A stretch of 64,000 nucleotides of DNA from DATBLE01 sp963719325 (GTDB taxonomy: Bacteria > Actinomycetota > Thermoleophilia > Gaiellales > Gaiellaceae): positions 65,420 to 129,419 of the forward strand of contig CAVRBW010000024.1 in assembly GCA_963719325.1 (NCBI GenBank), in the 5' to 3' direction. The notes below the pieces were generated by a model. The model was not told the origin of the DNA, did no database searches, and worked only from the letters and a program-made list of their open reading frames with translations. Made by a program: the position numbers and the translations under genes. Positions within the stretch are counted from its first letter, which is position 1, and every line of letters begins with the position of its first letter. Shown here piece after piece: positions 1 to 7,096 of this stretch.

Positions 1-134
1 GCGAGCTCGACGCGACCTCCGCTCGCGCGAACGAGGATCCCGCTCAAGATCTGAACGGCGGTGCGCGTGGACACTCCACGACCGACGACAGCGAGCTTCT
101 GCGCGAGCTCCTCTCGTGAGCAAACGATCTTCAA
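1..134 (-). CDS. dnaN: DNA polymerase III beta clamp, N-terminal part (cut by window edge)
   Basis: The minus strand reads M-K-I-V-C-S-R-E-E-L and continues with an RTAVQILSGILV stretch, the usual start of the sliding clamp (compare LPILSNVLL in other clamps). Only about 44 codons are present. The TTG at 134 is chosen because an AGGGG Shine-Dalgarno-like stretch lies about 6 bases before it; a GTG at 149 is an alternative with weaker spacing. It lies downstream of dnaA on the same strand, the standard dnaA-dnaN order. Confidence 0.85.
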   Translation of the reverse strand, partial: MKIVCSREELAQKLAVVGRGVSTRTAVQILSGILVRASGGRVEL

Positions 135-319
135 CCCTGCCCCTATCACGCTTTCTACTTGATTCATTTAATCCTTTCGTCGTAGTACATAGGGGGTGTG
201 GAGCGTGTGGGAGACGGTGTCGAACCGCATGGTTGAGCGACGAACAGGTGTGGAGGCAGATGGGGACGAATCGGTGTTCTCCACTGCCGAGCCGAAGCGC
301 CGTTGTTCTGTCCACACCG
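135..319. other. dnaA-dnaN intergenic region, candidate replication origin
   Basis: The 185 bases between dnaN and dnaA contain the most AT-rich stretch of the neighbourhood (about 150-190, including attcatttaatcctttcg), as expected of a DNA unwinding element. A near-consensus DnaA box CTGTCCACA lies at 308-316, and partial boxes (TGTGGA cores) occur near 197 and 250. In Streptomyces and Mycobacterium oriC lies between dnaA and dnaN, so this is one of two candidate sites; the other box cluster is upstream of dnaA. Confidence 0.55.
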
Positions 320-1663
320 TCACCGGACTTGTTTGATCCGAGCAGTCAGCTCCTGCACAAGGTTGTACACAGAGCGATCCGCCCGGATCATGTTCTGGAT
401 CTTCGCATTCGCGTGGAGCACGGTCGTGTGGTCGCGGTCGCCGAAGTACTTGCCGATCTTCGGTAGTGAGGAGTCGGTCAACTCGCGAGAGAGGTACATC
501 GCGACTTGTCTCGGGTAGACGATGTTCTGCGATCGCTTGTGACTGCAGAGCTCGTCGAGGCTCATGCTGAAGCGGTCGCAGACGACCTCCTGGATGCGCT
601 CGATCGTCACCCGGGGAAGGTCTCCTTGTGGGAAGACATCTTTGAGCACGTCCTGGGCGAGATCGGCGGTCATCGGCCGGCCGGTAAGGGAAGCAAACGC
701 GACGACACGGGTGAGTGCCCCTTCGAGCTCGCGGATGTTCGTCGAGATTCGCCCGGCGATGAACGTCAGAAGTTGCGGGTCGGCGATGTGGATGCCGTCT
801 GTCTTCACCTTCTTGCGCAGGATCGCGATCCGTGTCTCGAGATCCGGTGGCTGGATGTCGGTGATCAGTCCCCATTCGAATCGCGAGCGCAGGCGCGCCT
901 CGAGCGTGGCGATCTCCTTCGGCGGCCGGTCCGACGAGAGAACGATCTGGCTGCCCGACTCGTAGAGCGAGTTGAAGGTGTGGAAGAACTCCTCCTGGAT
1001 GCGCTCCTTGCCCTCGAAGAACTGAACGTCGTCGATCAGCAGCACGTCGTAGTTGCGGTAGCGCTGCTTGAAGCCCTCGATCCGCTTGTCACGAAGCGAG
1101 TTGATGAAGTCGTTCACGAACGCCTCGCTGGTCACGTAGCGGACGGACAGGTTGCCGGGATGCTCCATGACGTACTGCGCGATCGCTTGCAGAAGGTGCG
1201 TCTTGCCCAAGCCGGTGCTGCCGTAGATGAAGAGCGGGTTGTACGCCTGCGCCGGCGCCTCGGCGACAGCCAGCGCGGCTGCGTGCGCGAAGCGGTTCGA
1301 CGACCCGATCACGAACAGGTCGAAGGTGTACTTCGTGTTCAGCCCGGAGTCGGGGCTGATCCGCTGCGCGGGAAAGCGCGCGGTGTCCGGGGCGGCGTCG
1401 AGCTCGGCGATCGTCAGCTGGACCCGTCGTTGCTGGCCGGTTGCGTCGCGAACTGCGGCTCGAATCAGCTCGAGGAAGTGCCCTTCGATCCACTCGCGCG
1501 TGAAGTCGTTGGGCACGGCGAGGACGAAGGAGTCGTCCGAGAGCTCCATTCCTTGCACTTCGCCGAACCACGTGCGATAGGTCGATTCGTTGAGGGCTCC
1601 CTTGAGCCGCCCGGAAACCTCGGTCCACAGGCTCTCAGCAGTCAGCTCAATCGGTTGCTCCAC
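320..1663 (-). CDS. dnaA: Chromosomal replication initiator DnaA
   Basis: DnaA binds DnaA boxes, melts the origin and helps load the helicase. The 447-residue product has domain I at the N-terminus, an AAA+ domain with Walker A GSTGLGKTHLL near residue 150 and Walker B VLLIDDVQFF, and the C-terminal DNA-binding signature DHTTVLHANAKI. The reading frame is open further upstream to a GTG at 1900, but that part is unlike DnaA and overlaps box sequences, so the GTG at 1663, just before EQPIELTAESLW, is preferred; this also gives the usual family length. It is divergent from rpmH, and a promoter lies at 1705-1733. Confidence 0.95.
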   Translation of the reverse strand: MEQPIELTAESLWTEVSGRLKGALNESTYRTWFGEVQGMELSDDSFVLAVPNDFTREWIEGHFLELIRAAVRDATGQQRRVQLTIAELDAAPDTARFPAQRISPDSGLNTKYTFDLFVIGSSNRFAHAAALAVAEAPAQAYNPLFIYGSTGLGKTHLLQAIAQYVMEHPGNLSVRYVTSEAFVNDFINSLRDKRIEGFKQRYRNYDVLLIDDVQFFEGKERIQEEFFHTFNSLYESGSQIVLSSDRPPKEIATLEARLRSRFEWGLITDIQPPDLETRIAILRKKVKTDGIHIADPQLLTFIAGRISTNIRELEGALTRVVAFASLTGRPMTADLAQDVLKDVFPQGDLPRVTIERIQEVVCDRFSMSLDELCSHKRSQNIVYPRQVAMYLSRELTDSSLPKIGKYFGDRDHTTVLHANAKIQNMIRADRSVYNLVQELTARIKQVR

Positions 1664-1704
1664 CCGCCCGGCCCCGGCCCCTTCGTCGACGACAGCGAGG
1701 GCCG

Positions 1705-1733
1705 AGCATAGCAACGTGGGACCGGCCGGACAA
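1705..1733 (-). promoter_or_regulatory. Probable dnaA promoter
   Basis: On the minus strand TTGTCC (1733-1728) and TATGCT (1710-1705) are separated by 17 bases, a good sigma-70-type promoter. A start site near 1698 would give a leader of about 35 bases before the dnaA GTG. DnaA boxes lie 60-180 bases upstream, which fits autoregulation. Confidence 0.6.
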
Positions 1734-1792
1734 TGGCCTCCTTTCGCCCGGGCGCAGCTCTCAAAACAGGTGGTTTTGCAGGGGTTTCTCGT

Positions 1793-1915
1793 ACTTCCAC
1801 ACCGCTCTCCACAGGTGTGGAAAGATCGCCTCGAACGGGGTAGGGTCGCGGCCGAAAAAGGACCCTGCGCACGGTCTTTGCCCGCCGCGGTTGTCCACAC
1901 AACCCCTGTGGAGAA
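1793..1915. promoter_or_regulatory. DnaA box cluster between dnaA and rpmH
   Basis: Five boxes sit within 123 bases: TTGTCCACA at 1891-1899 (exact actinobacterial consensus), TTCTCCACA on the minus strand at 1907-1915, CTCTCCACA at 1805-1813, CTTTCCACA on the minus strand at 1816-1824, and a TCCACA core near 1793-1801. The last two boxes before rpmH cover its expected -35 region. The 326-base dnaA-rpmH gap holds nothing else recognisable apart from the two promoters. Confidence 0.75.
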
Positions 1916-1935
1916 CCGGCTCGGAGAACCTCGTC

Positions 1936-1941
1936 TATACT
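1936..1941 (+). promoter_or_regulatory. -10 element of the rpmH promoter
   Basis: TATACT is a near-perfect -10 hexamer about 50 bases before rpmH. No good -35 is visible; the DnaA boxes at 1891-1915 lie where one would be, suggesting DnaA control. Confidence 0.5.
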
Positions 1942-1989
1942 GGCTATCCGCGGCCTGACGGGCCGCCGTTTTCTTGCCCCGGAGACCTC

Positions 1990-2124
1990 GTGAAGCGGAC
2001 GTACCAGCCCAATGTGCGACGGCGGAAGCGCAAGCATGGCTTTCGCGCCCGGATGTCGACCCGCGCCGGCCGGCTCATCCTGAAACGGCGCCGGGCGAGG
2101 GGCCGCAAGCGGCTGTCCGCCTGA
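1990..2124 (+). CDS. rpmH: 50S ribosomal protein L34
   Basis: A 44-residue, very basic protein beginning VKRTYQPN and containing KHGFRARM, the family hallmark; it is a structural part of the large ribosomal subunit. The GTG at 1990 has GGAG five bases upstream (1981-1984). It is the first gene of the rpmH-rnpA-yidD-yidC-jag operon and lies next to the origin as in most bacteria. Confidence 0.97.
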   Translation: MKRTYQPNVRRRKRKHGFRARMSTRAGRLILKRRRARGRKRLSA

Positions 2125-2153
2125 CGCGGACCGTAGTTCGGGGTCGGGAAACC

Positions 2154-2498
2154 GTGCATCGCCGCTACCGGCTTTCCCGTTCGCGGGACTTCGACGCGGT
2201 CTATCGGCACGGGCGGTCGGTCTCGACCCGCTTCCTCGTCCTCTACTGGTTCCCTCGCGACGACGACAGCGAGCCACGCCTCGGGATCGCCGTTCCGAAG
2301 GGAACCGGCAGCGCCGTCGAGCGGAATCGTGTGAAGCGCCGGCTTCGTGAGGCCTGGCGCGCACGCCTCCAGGACGTGCCGGCCGGCCGGGACTACGTGC
2401 TGATCGCGCGGCCGGCTCTCTCTGATGCGCTCGAGGATCGTGACGCCGAGTGGCTTGCGGAACGACTCGACGAGCTACTCGGAAAGGCAGCTGCGTGA
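2154..2498 (+). CDS. rnpA: Ribonuclease P protein component
   Basis: Protein subunit that assists RNase P RNA in maturing tRNA 5' ends. The 114-residue product has the family start (RLSRSRDFDAVYRHG) and the conserved basic helix RNRVKRRLRE. The GTG at 2154 follows a GGGAA stretch. An open frame extends upstream over rpmH, but that part has no RnpA similarity. The stop overlaps the yidD start in a GTGA arrangement, so the two are probably translationally coupled. Confidence 0.95.
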   Translation: MHRRYRLSRSRDFDAVYRHGRSVSTRFLVLYWFPRDDDSEPRLGIAVPKGTGSAVERNRVKRRLREAWRARLQDVPAGRDYVLIARPALSDALEDRDAEWLAERLDELLGKAAA

Positions 2499-2785
2499 AG
2501 TACCTCAGCCTGCTGGTTCGCGGGCTCTTTCCTTCCTTCGGCGTCGCGGGCGCGCCGGTTTGCAAGTACCACCCGTCCTGCTCCGAGTACTCGTCGCTTG
2601 CCTTCCGTGAGTTCGGCTTCGTGCGTGGAACGGCGAAGACCGCTTGGCGGCTCCTGCGCTGCAATCCCTGGAGCCGCGGCGGAGTCGACTATCCGGGCCA
2701 CCTCAGGCCTGGAAGCGCCACCGGCGAAGCCGGCGACGCCCGGGTGCAAAGACCGAGGCGCCGGAGGCGCCTCTTTGGCTCGTGA
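2495..2785 (+). CDS. yidD: Membrane protein insertion efficiency factor YidD
   Basis: Small protein that assists YidC-dependent membrane insertion. The core carries CKYHPSCSEYS and RCNPWSRGGVDY, the family signatures. The family normally ends shortly after that motif; here a further arginine-rich tail of about 30 residues is encoded by a repeat (2707-2743) and its flank. The start overlaps the rnpA stop (GTGA) and the stop overlaps the yidC start in the same way. Confidence 0.92.
   Translation: MKYLSLLVRGLFPSFGVAGAPVCKYHPSCSEYSSLAFREFGFVRGTAKTAWRLLRCNPWSRGGVDYPGHLRPGSATGEAGDARVQRPRRRRRLFGS
2707..2743 (+). repeat. 37-bp hairpin repeat, copy A, inside yidD
   Basis: The sequence begins GCCTGGAAGCGCC and ends GGCGACGCCCGG, with a short inverted repeat around a three-base loop (ACCGGC-GAA-GCCGGC). 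A second copy with three mismatches lies inverted at 12611-12647. In both places it is translated as an Arg-rich segment at a protein end. It resembles a REP-type palindrome that has entered coding sequence. Confidence 0.6.
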
Positions 2786-3588
2786 TCGTCGCCGGCGTTC
2801 TCTCTCCGATCGAGAACGCGCTCGCTTGGCTGCTTCGGCATCTGCACGACTCGGCTGGGCTCTCCTGGGGCTGGTCGATCATCGCGCTGACCGTGATCGT
2901 CCGTGTGGCACTTGTACCGCTGATGGTCCGTCAGATCCACTCGATGCAGTCGATGCAGCAGCACATGCCCGAGATGAAGGCGATTCAGCAGAAGTACAAG
3001 GGCGACCGGCAGCGCATGAACGAGGAGATGATGAAGTTCTACAAGGAGAACAGCATCAACCCGGCCTCCTCGTGCCTGCCGATGCTGTTCCAGTTCCCGA
3101 TCTTCATCGCCCTCTACTTCGTTCTGAAGAACTTCACGAAGCACGTGACGGCGACGCCGCACGAGCTCGGCTGGCTGATCGTGCCCAACATCACGCACAA
3201 GATCACCTCGCATTGGTCGGGCGCGGTCCTCCTCGTCGTCTACGTCGTCAGCCAGGTTTCCTCGGGCTACTTCGCGTCCACGTCGGCGCAGAAGAGCCAG
3301 CGGATTCTGCTGATGGTGTTGCCCGTCTTCTTCGTCCCGGTGATCACTCGCTTCCCGGTCGGTCTACTCCTGTACTGGGTGACGACCAACCTGTGGACGG
3401 TGGGCCAGGGAGTCATCACGCGGCGAATGGTGCCGAAGCCAGAACCCCCGCCCAAGCGCTCGTCACGAACGCCGCCGAAGGACGGCGGCGGGCCTGCGCC
3501 AGATCAGTCGCAGAAGCCTGCGCCGGCGTCTGCACGGCCGGCACCGCCGCGGCGCGTGAAGCGAAAGAAGAAGCGGACGCGGCGATGA
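2782..3588 (+). CDS. yidC: Membrane protein insertase YidC/Oxa1
   Basis: Inserts and folds membrane proteins, alone or with SecYEG. The 268-residue product starts with a hydrophobic segment, has the conserved cytoplasmic hairpin (MPEMKAIQQKYKGD), NPASSCLPMLFQFPIFIALY, and later membrane spans ending at GLLLYWVTTNLWT, then a basic Pro/Lys/Arg tail that could contact ribosomes. The GTG at 2782 overlaps the yidD stop; an open extension upstream is repeat sequence and is not used. The length is typical for Gram-positive YidC. Confidence 0.93.
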   Translation: MIVAGVLSPIENALAWLLRHLHDSAGLSWGWSIIALTVIVRVALVPLMVRQIHSMQSMQQHMPEMKAIQQKYKGDRQRMNEEMMKFYKENSINPASSCLPMLFQFPIFIALYFVLKNFTKHVTATPHELGWLIVPNITHKITSHWSGAVLLVVYVVSQVSSGYFASTSAQKSQRILLMVLPVFFVPVITRFPVGLLLYWVTTNLWTVGQGVITRRMVPKPEPPPKRSSRTPPKDGGGPAPDQSQKPAPASARPAPPRRVKRKKKRTRR

Positions 3589-3644
3589 GCCGTAGGCTCG
3601 ACGGAGGCGATTCAGGAGCGGAGGTGCCGGCTTTGCCGGAGCGG
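3585..3644 (+). repeat. ATGAGCCG-type repeat, copy 1, forming the Jag N-terminus
   Basis: Starting at the ATGA shared by the yidC stop and jag start, the DNA matches 34950-35074: ATGAGCCGTNGGCTCGACGG, then AGGCGA, then related GGAGCG-CAGGTGC-GGCC blocks. The segment encodes the first ~20 residues of Jag, a part not conserved in the family. Confidence 0.55.
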
Positions 3645-4337
3645 GGCACGAGCGAGCCGCTTCGCGTCGAGACGACCGGCGAGACGGTCGGCGAGGCGAA
3701 ATGGCACGCACTGCGCGAGCTGGAGCGCCTCGCGCCCGGGCTCGACAAGGCGGCGGTGCAATTCGAGGTGATCTCGGAAGGCGAGCGCGGCCTGCTCGGT
3801 GTCGGGTACGCGCCCGCGCGTGTGGTCGCGATGCTGGCTGCGGCGGCTGCTCCTGCCGCTCCGCGTGCGGAGCCTGTTCCCGGAGAGTCGGGCATGGCAG
3901 GGGACGTGCGTGAGCTGCTCGAGCGGATCACCGCCGAGCTTGGTGTCCGCTGCAGGGTGGACGTGGCCGAGGGCGAGGACGCCGTCACCGCCTCGCTCAC
4001 GGGCGACGACCTCGGGCTTCTGATCGGCCGCCACGGGCAAACGATCGACGCGATCCAGTACTTGGCAAACGTGATCGCCTGGCGCGCGTACGGCGATGAG
4101 CGCAAGGACGTGGTCGTCGACGCCGCCGGCTACCGCGAGCGTCGCCGTGTGACCCTCGAGTCGCTGGCCATGACGAGCGCGGAGCGGGCCAGGGCGACGG
4201 GCGAGACGGTCGAGCTCGAGCCGATGACGTCGATCGAGCGTCGCATCGTGCACCTCTGTCTCAAGGAGCTTCCCGGCGTCAGCACCCGCAGCGAAGGCGA
4301 GGAGCCGTACCGCCACGTCGTCGTCGAGCCGGACTGA
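3585..4337 (+). CDS. jag: RNA-binding protein Jag/KhpB (Jag-N, KH, R3H domains)
   Basis: RNA-binding protein usually co-transcribed with yidC and linked to cell-envelope growth. The 250-residue product has a Jag-N domain (GETVGEAKWHALREL, GLLGVGYAPARV), a KH domain with GRHGQTIDAIQYL, and a C-terminal R3H domain with MTSIERRIVHLCLKE. The ATG overlaps the yidC TGA. The first ~20 residues come from a repeat and look unrelated to Jag-N. Confidence 0.92.
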   Translation: MSRRLDGGDSGAEVPALPERGTSEPLRVETTGETVGEAKWHALRELERLAPGLDKAAVQFEVISEGERGLLGVGYAPARVVAMLAAAAAPAAPRAEPVPGESGMAGDVRELLERITAELGVRCRVDVAEGEDAVTASLTGDDLGLLIGRHGQTIDAIQYLANVIAWRAYGDERKDVVVDAAGYRERRRVTLESLAMTSAERARATGETVELEPMTSIERRIVHLCLKELPGVSTRSEGEEPYRHVVVEPD

Positions 4338-4392
4338 TCCACGGCTCGAGCGGTGGCTCGAGCGGCTACTCCAGACTCCGGGCCTGACCGCA

Positions 4393-4920
4393 ATGCGCGG
4401 GCGTGACGAGGCCCACCGCGTTCACGTCGCCGAAAGCCTGGCCGCCGTGCCGCAGGTCGCGCGATTCCCAGGCGGCATCGTGGACGTGGGCTCGGGCGGG
4501 GGTGCGCCGGGGATCCCGCTGGCCGCCGCGCTTCCGGATCGGGAGGTGGTTCTGCTCGAGGCGAGCCGACGGAAGTGCATGTTCCTCGAGTCGTTCGCCG
4601 CCGAGTTCTCCAACGTCCGAGTCGTCTGCCGCCGCGCGGAGGAATGGGAGGTCAACCAGATGGGGGTGGCGGTTGCGAAGGCGCTGGCGCCTCCGCCCGT
4701 AGCTCTCGAGTGGTGTCTGCCGCTCGTCGCCCCGGGCGGAGCGGCGATTCTGTTCGTCGGGCCCACGGCGGATGCCGCTGCACTCGCTCGCGTCGCTTCT
4801 CAGCTCGGCGGTGGCGAGCCTGAGGAACACCGGGGGCTGGTCGTCGTCCGAAAGGTCACGGCGACGCCACCGGGCTTCCCTCGACGCGCCGGCGTCGCAC
4901 GCAAGCGTCCGCTGGCCTGA
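4393..4920 (+). CDS. rsmG: 16S rRNA (guanine-N7) methyltransferase RsmG, unusually short N-terminus
   Basis: Methylates G527 of 16S rRNA. The SAM-binding loop VDVGSGGGAPGIPLA and the following LLEASRRKCMFL are typical. The first in-frame ATG, GTG or TTG is at 4393, giving 175 residues against about 210 for the family. In-frame codons just upstream (4342-4392) read RLERWLERLL then QTPGLTA and look like the missing N-terminal helix, yet the only start-like codon there is CTG at 4384 and a stop lies at 4225. A non-standard start or a base error is possible. Confidence 0.85.
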   Translation: MRGRDEAHRVHVAESLAAVPQVARFPGGIVDVGSGGGAPGIPLAAALPDREVVLLEASRRKCMFLESFAAEFSNVRVVCRRAEEWEVNQMGVAVAKALAPPPVALEWCLPLVAPGGAAILFVGPTADAAALARVASQLGGGEPEEHRGLVVVRKVTATPPGFPRRAGVARKRPLA

Positions 4921-4961
4921 CGAAGGCCCGGGCCGTCCGCCGGCGAAGAAAGAATGTTCGG

Positions 4962-5717
4962 GTGGCCGGACGGGTCTATGCAGTCGCGAACCAGAAGGGC
5001 GGAGTCGGGAAGACCACGACCGCCGTCAATCTCGCCGCGTGCCTGGCCGAGGCCGGTCAGCGGGCGCTTGTCATCGATCTCGATCCTCAGGCGAACGCCA
5101 CCTCGGGACTCGGCATGCGCGCGAACGGCACGTCCAGCTACGACCTCCTGGACGGCGTTCCGCTGGGCGAGCTGGCGAAGCCGACCCGGTTTCAGAACCT
5201 CTGGCTGGTGCCCTCGAAGCCCGATCTGGCCGGTGCGGCGGTGGAGCTCGCGCGACGGGACGACGGCGAGCGCTTCCTCGCCGAATCGCTGGTCGGCGCG
5301 GGCGAACAGTACGACTTCGCCTTTCTCGACTGTCCGCCGTCGCTCGGCCCGCTGACGGTGAATGCGCTCGCGGCCGCCGACCGCGTGCTGGTTCCCGTCC
5401 AGGCCGAGTACTACGCGCTCGAGGGGCTGTCGCAGCTGCTTCGGTCGGTCGACATCATCAAGGCGCGCCTGAACCCGCGGCTTGCGATCGCGGGCGTGCT
5501 GCTGACGATGGTCGACGGCCGCACCCGCCTTTCCGCAGATGTCGACGCCGAGCTCCGCCGGCACCTCGGTGAGCTGGTCTTCGAGACCGTCGTCCCACGG
5601 TCGGTTCGCCTCGCGGAGGCGCCGAGCCACGGTCTCCCCGCAATCGCCTACGACCGCCGTTCGGCGGGCGCCGAGGCCTACTGGAAGGTGGCGATGGAGC
5701 TTGTCGAGCGTCCCTGA
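4962..5717 (+). CDS. parA: Chromosome partitioning ATPase ParA/Soj
   Basis: Walker-type ATPase that moves ParB-parS complexes and so segregates the origin. The 251-residue product opens with the deviant Walker A KGGVGKTTTAVNLAA (residues 11-25), then VIDLDPQANAT, and FLDCPPSLGPLT as Walker B. The GTG at 4962 is the first start in frame. It lies between rsmG and parB, the common origin-proximal order, and overlaps parB slightly. Confidence 0.94.
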   Translation: MAGRVYAVANQKGGVGKTTTAVNLAACLAEAGQRALVIDLDPQANATSGLGMRANGTSSYDLLDGVPLGELAKPTRFQNLWLVPSKPDLAGAAVELARRDDGERFLAESLVGAGEQYDFAFLDCPPSLGPLTVNALAAADRVLVPVQAEYYALEGLSQLLRSVDIIKARLNPRLAIAGVLLTMVDGRTRLSADVDAELRRHLGELVFETVVPRSVRLAEAPSHGLPAIAYDRRSAGAEAYWKVAMELVERP

Positions 5718-6588
5718 TCGAAACGGCCGCCGCGGCCTCGGCCGCGGCCTTGAAGTCCTGATGGGCGGTGCGCCGGAGTCGGAGCTCGCGCAGTTGCCGG
5801 TGGAGACCATCCATCCGAACCCCCGTCAGCCGCGCAGGCGGCACGACTCCGAGGCGGCAGTCGGACTGGCCGACTCCGTCCGTGCTCAGGGCGTGATCCA
5901 GCCCGTCGTCGTCCGGCCGCGTCGGGCAGGCGGCTGGGAGCTGATCGCCGGCGAGCGGCGCTGGCGGGCTGCACGTGATGCAGGGCTGGCGAATGTGCCG
6001 GCGCTCGTGCGGGAGGCCGACGACCGCGACTCGCTCCTGCTCGCGCTCGTCGAGAACGTCGCCCGCGAGCAGCTCTCGGCACCGGAAGAGGCGCGCGCGT
6101 ACGCGCTGCTGATCGACGAGTTCGGCCTGTCGCTGGGTGAAGTGTCCGAGCGAGTCGGACGGTCGAAGCCGGCAGTGTCGAACCGAATGCGCCTGCTCGA
6201 GCTCCCCGACGACGTGCTCGCGATGGTCGAGCGCGGCGAGCTGAGCGAAGGTCATGCCCGTGCGGTGCTCGCGGTCCCGGATCAGGACGGCCGCCGCCGG
6301 CTTGCTCGTGAGATCGTCAAGACCGGGATGTCCGTTCGGGCGGCCGAGCAGAAGGCACGCTGGGCCGGTGCCAAGCAGAAGCCGCGCCGCGCCGGTGCGC
6401 CGGTCGATCCGGCCTTGGCCGCACGCGTTCGGCTCGCCGCCGAGCGGCTCACCGGCCTCCCCGTCCGGCTGACGCGCGGTCGACTCGAGGTCCTGTTCGC
6501 GGACGACTACGAGCTTGCGGAGCTGGCCGAAGCACTCGAGCTTGCATGGGGGAAACGGTCGGTTTCCCCCATGGACCCCCTTCCCTGA
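5701..6588 (+). CDS. parB: Chromosome partitioning protein ParB/Spo0J
   Basis: Binds parS sites and spreads as a CTP-dependent clamp. It shows RRGLGRGLEVLMGG, IHPNPRQPR, the CTP-binding GERRWRAA, VENVAREQLSAPEEA, and the helix-turn-helix SERVGRSKPAVSNRMRLL. The TTG at 5701 gives 295 residues with AAGGTGG about 10 bases upstream and overlaps parA by 17 bases; the longer open frame is a parA shadow. The last ~14 residues (GKRSVSPMDPLP) are encoded by the hairpin repeat at 6545. No parS site was noticed in the window. Confidence 0.93.
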   Translation: MSSVPDRNGRRGLGRGLEVLMGGAPESELAQLPVETIHPNPRQPRRRHDSEAAVGLADSVRAQGVIQPVVVRPRRAGGWELIAGERRWRAARDAGLANVPALVREADDRDSLLLALVENVAREQLSAPEEARAYALLIDEFGLSLGEVSERVGRSKPAVSNRMRLLELPDDVLAMVERGELSEGHARAVLAVPDQDGRRRLAREIVKTGMSVRAAEQKARWAGAKQKPRRAGAPVDPALAARVRLAAERLTGLPVRLTRGRLEVLFADDYELAELAEALELAWGKRSVSPMDPLP

Positions 6589-6647
6589 TCCGTTTCGAAC
6601 CCTTGATCCGTTTGTGTGCTGCGCCTGCACAGGCCGGTCGCGGCGGC
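6545..6647 (+). repeat. tRNA-linked hairpin repeat, copy 1
   Basis: The element starts with a perfect 12-bp stem, CATGGGGGAAAC paired with GTTTCCCCCATG around the loop GGTCG, followed by a CCCCCTTCCC tract, a variable spacer, TGTGC-7 nt-GCACA, and GGTCGCGG. It spans the parB 3' end and stops four bases before the -35 of the tRNA-Ile promoter. Copies 2 and 3 (6799, 40924) share stem, tract and tail. Confidence 0.8.
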
Positions 6648-6650
6648 AAA

Positions 6651-6678
6651 TTGCGAACCCGCGCCTCGCCGCTACAAT
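6651..6678 (+). promoter_or_regulatory. tRNA-Ile promoter
   Basis: TTGCGA (6651-6656) and TACAAT (6673-6678) with a 16-base spacer form a strong promoter; the -10 ends 12 bases before the mature tRNA. Confidence 0.7.
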
Positions 6679-6690
6679 CCGCCGTCGCGC

Positions 6691-6764
6691 GGGCGATTAG
6701 CTCAGTCGGTTAGAGCGCCGCTCTGATAAGGCGGAGGTCCGTGGTTCGAATCCACGATCGCCCA
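6691..6764 (+). tRNA. tRNA-Ile (anticodon GAT)
   Basis: A 74-base cloverleaf: acceptor GGGCGAT/ATCGCCC, D-arm GCTCAGTCGGTTAGAGC, anticodon loop CTGATAA, T-arm CGTGG-TTCGAAT-CCACG and discriminator A. CCA is not encoded. Hairpin repeats lie on both sides. Confidence 0.97.
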
Positions 6765-6798
6765 ACCGCTTCGCTCGCGGCCTACGGCCGCGTCGCTT

Positions 6799-6896
6799 CA
6801 CGGGGGAAACGGCCGGTTTCCCCCGTGTTCCCCCTTCCCTCCGCGCACCCTCGGATCGGCCGTGTGCCGCGCCCGCACAGGTCGGTCGCGGCGACG
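6799..6896 (+). repeat. tRNA-linked hairpin repeat, copy 2
   Basis: Stem CACGGGGGAAAC / GTTTCCCCCGTG with loop GGCCG, then a CCCCCTTCCC tract and the shared tail TGTGCCGCGCCCGCACAGG. It lies 34 bases downstream of tRNA-Ile. The following 6897-7050 holds nothing I can recognise; a minus-strand open frame across here is an artefact of the tRNA and repeat. Confidence 0.8.
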
Positions 6897-7051
6897 GACG
6901 GGCGGCCGTCCGCGCGCAGGACCCGACGGCATTCGCGAAGCACGACAATCGGCTCTCGCACCAGGCATCGAAATCCTCGGCTCGAAGGCCGAAGGCTCTC
7001 AACGTCTCGGCAACTTGGGTCGCTGGCTCGCCCACCCGGCCGCGACGACCG

Positions 7052-7079
7052 TTTTGGTTCGAGAACCCTTGGCTAACAT
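7052..7079 (+). promoter_or_regulatory. Possible promoter of the bifunctional nuclease gene
   Basis: TTTTGG (7052-7057) and TAACAT (7074-7079) are 16 bases apart, upstream of a GCGAGG ribosome-binding stretch. Confidence 0.35.
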
Positions 7080-7096
7080 CCAGGCGAGGCCTGGTC

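Noticed and set aside
506..1711. 401-codon plus-strand frame opposite dnaA
   Set aside because: It is an antisense shadow produced by GC-rich codon usage; dnaA has full domain homology.
2598..4337. 579-codon frame spanning yidC and jag
   Set aside because: Only the part from ATG 3585 has Jag homology; the rest is out of frame with yidC.
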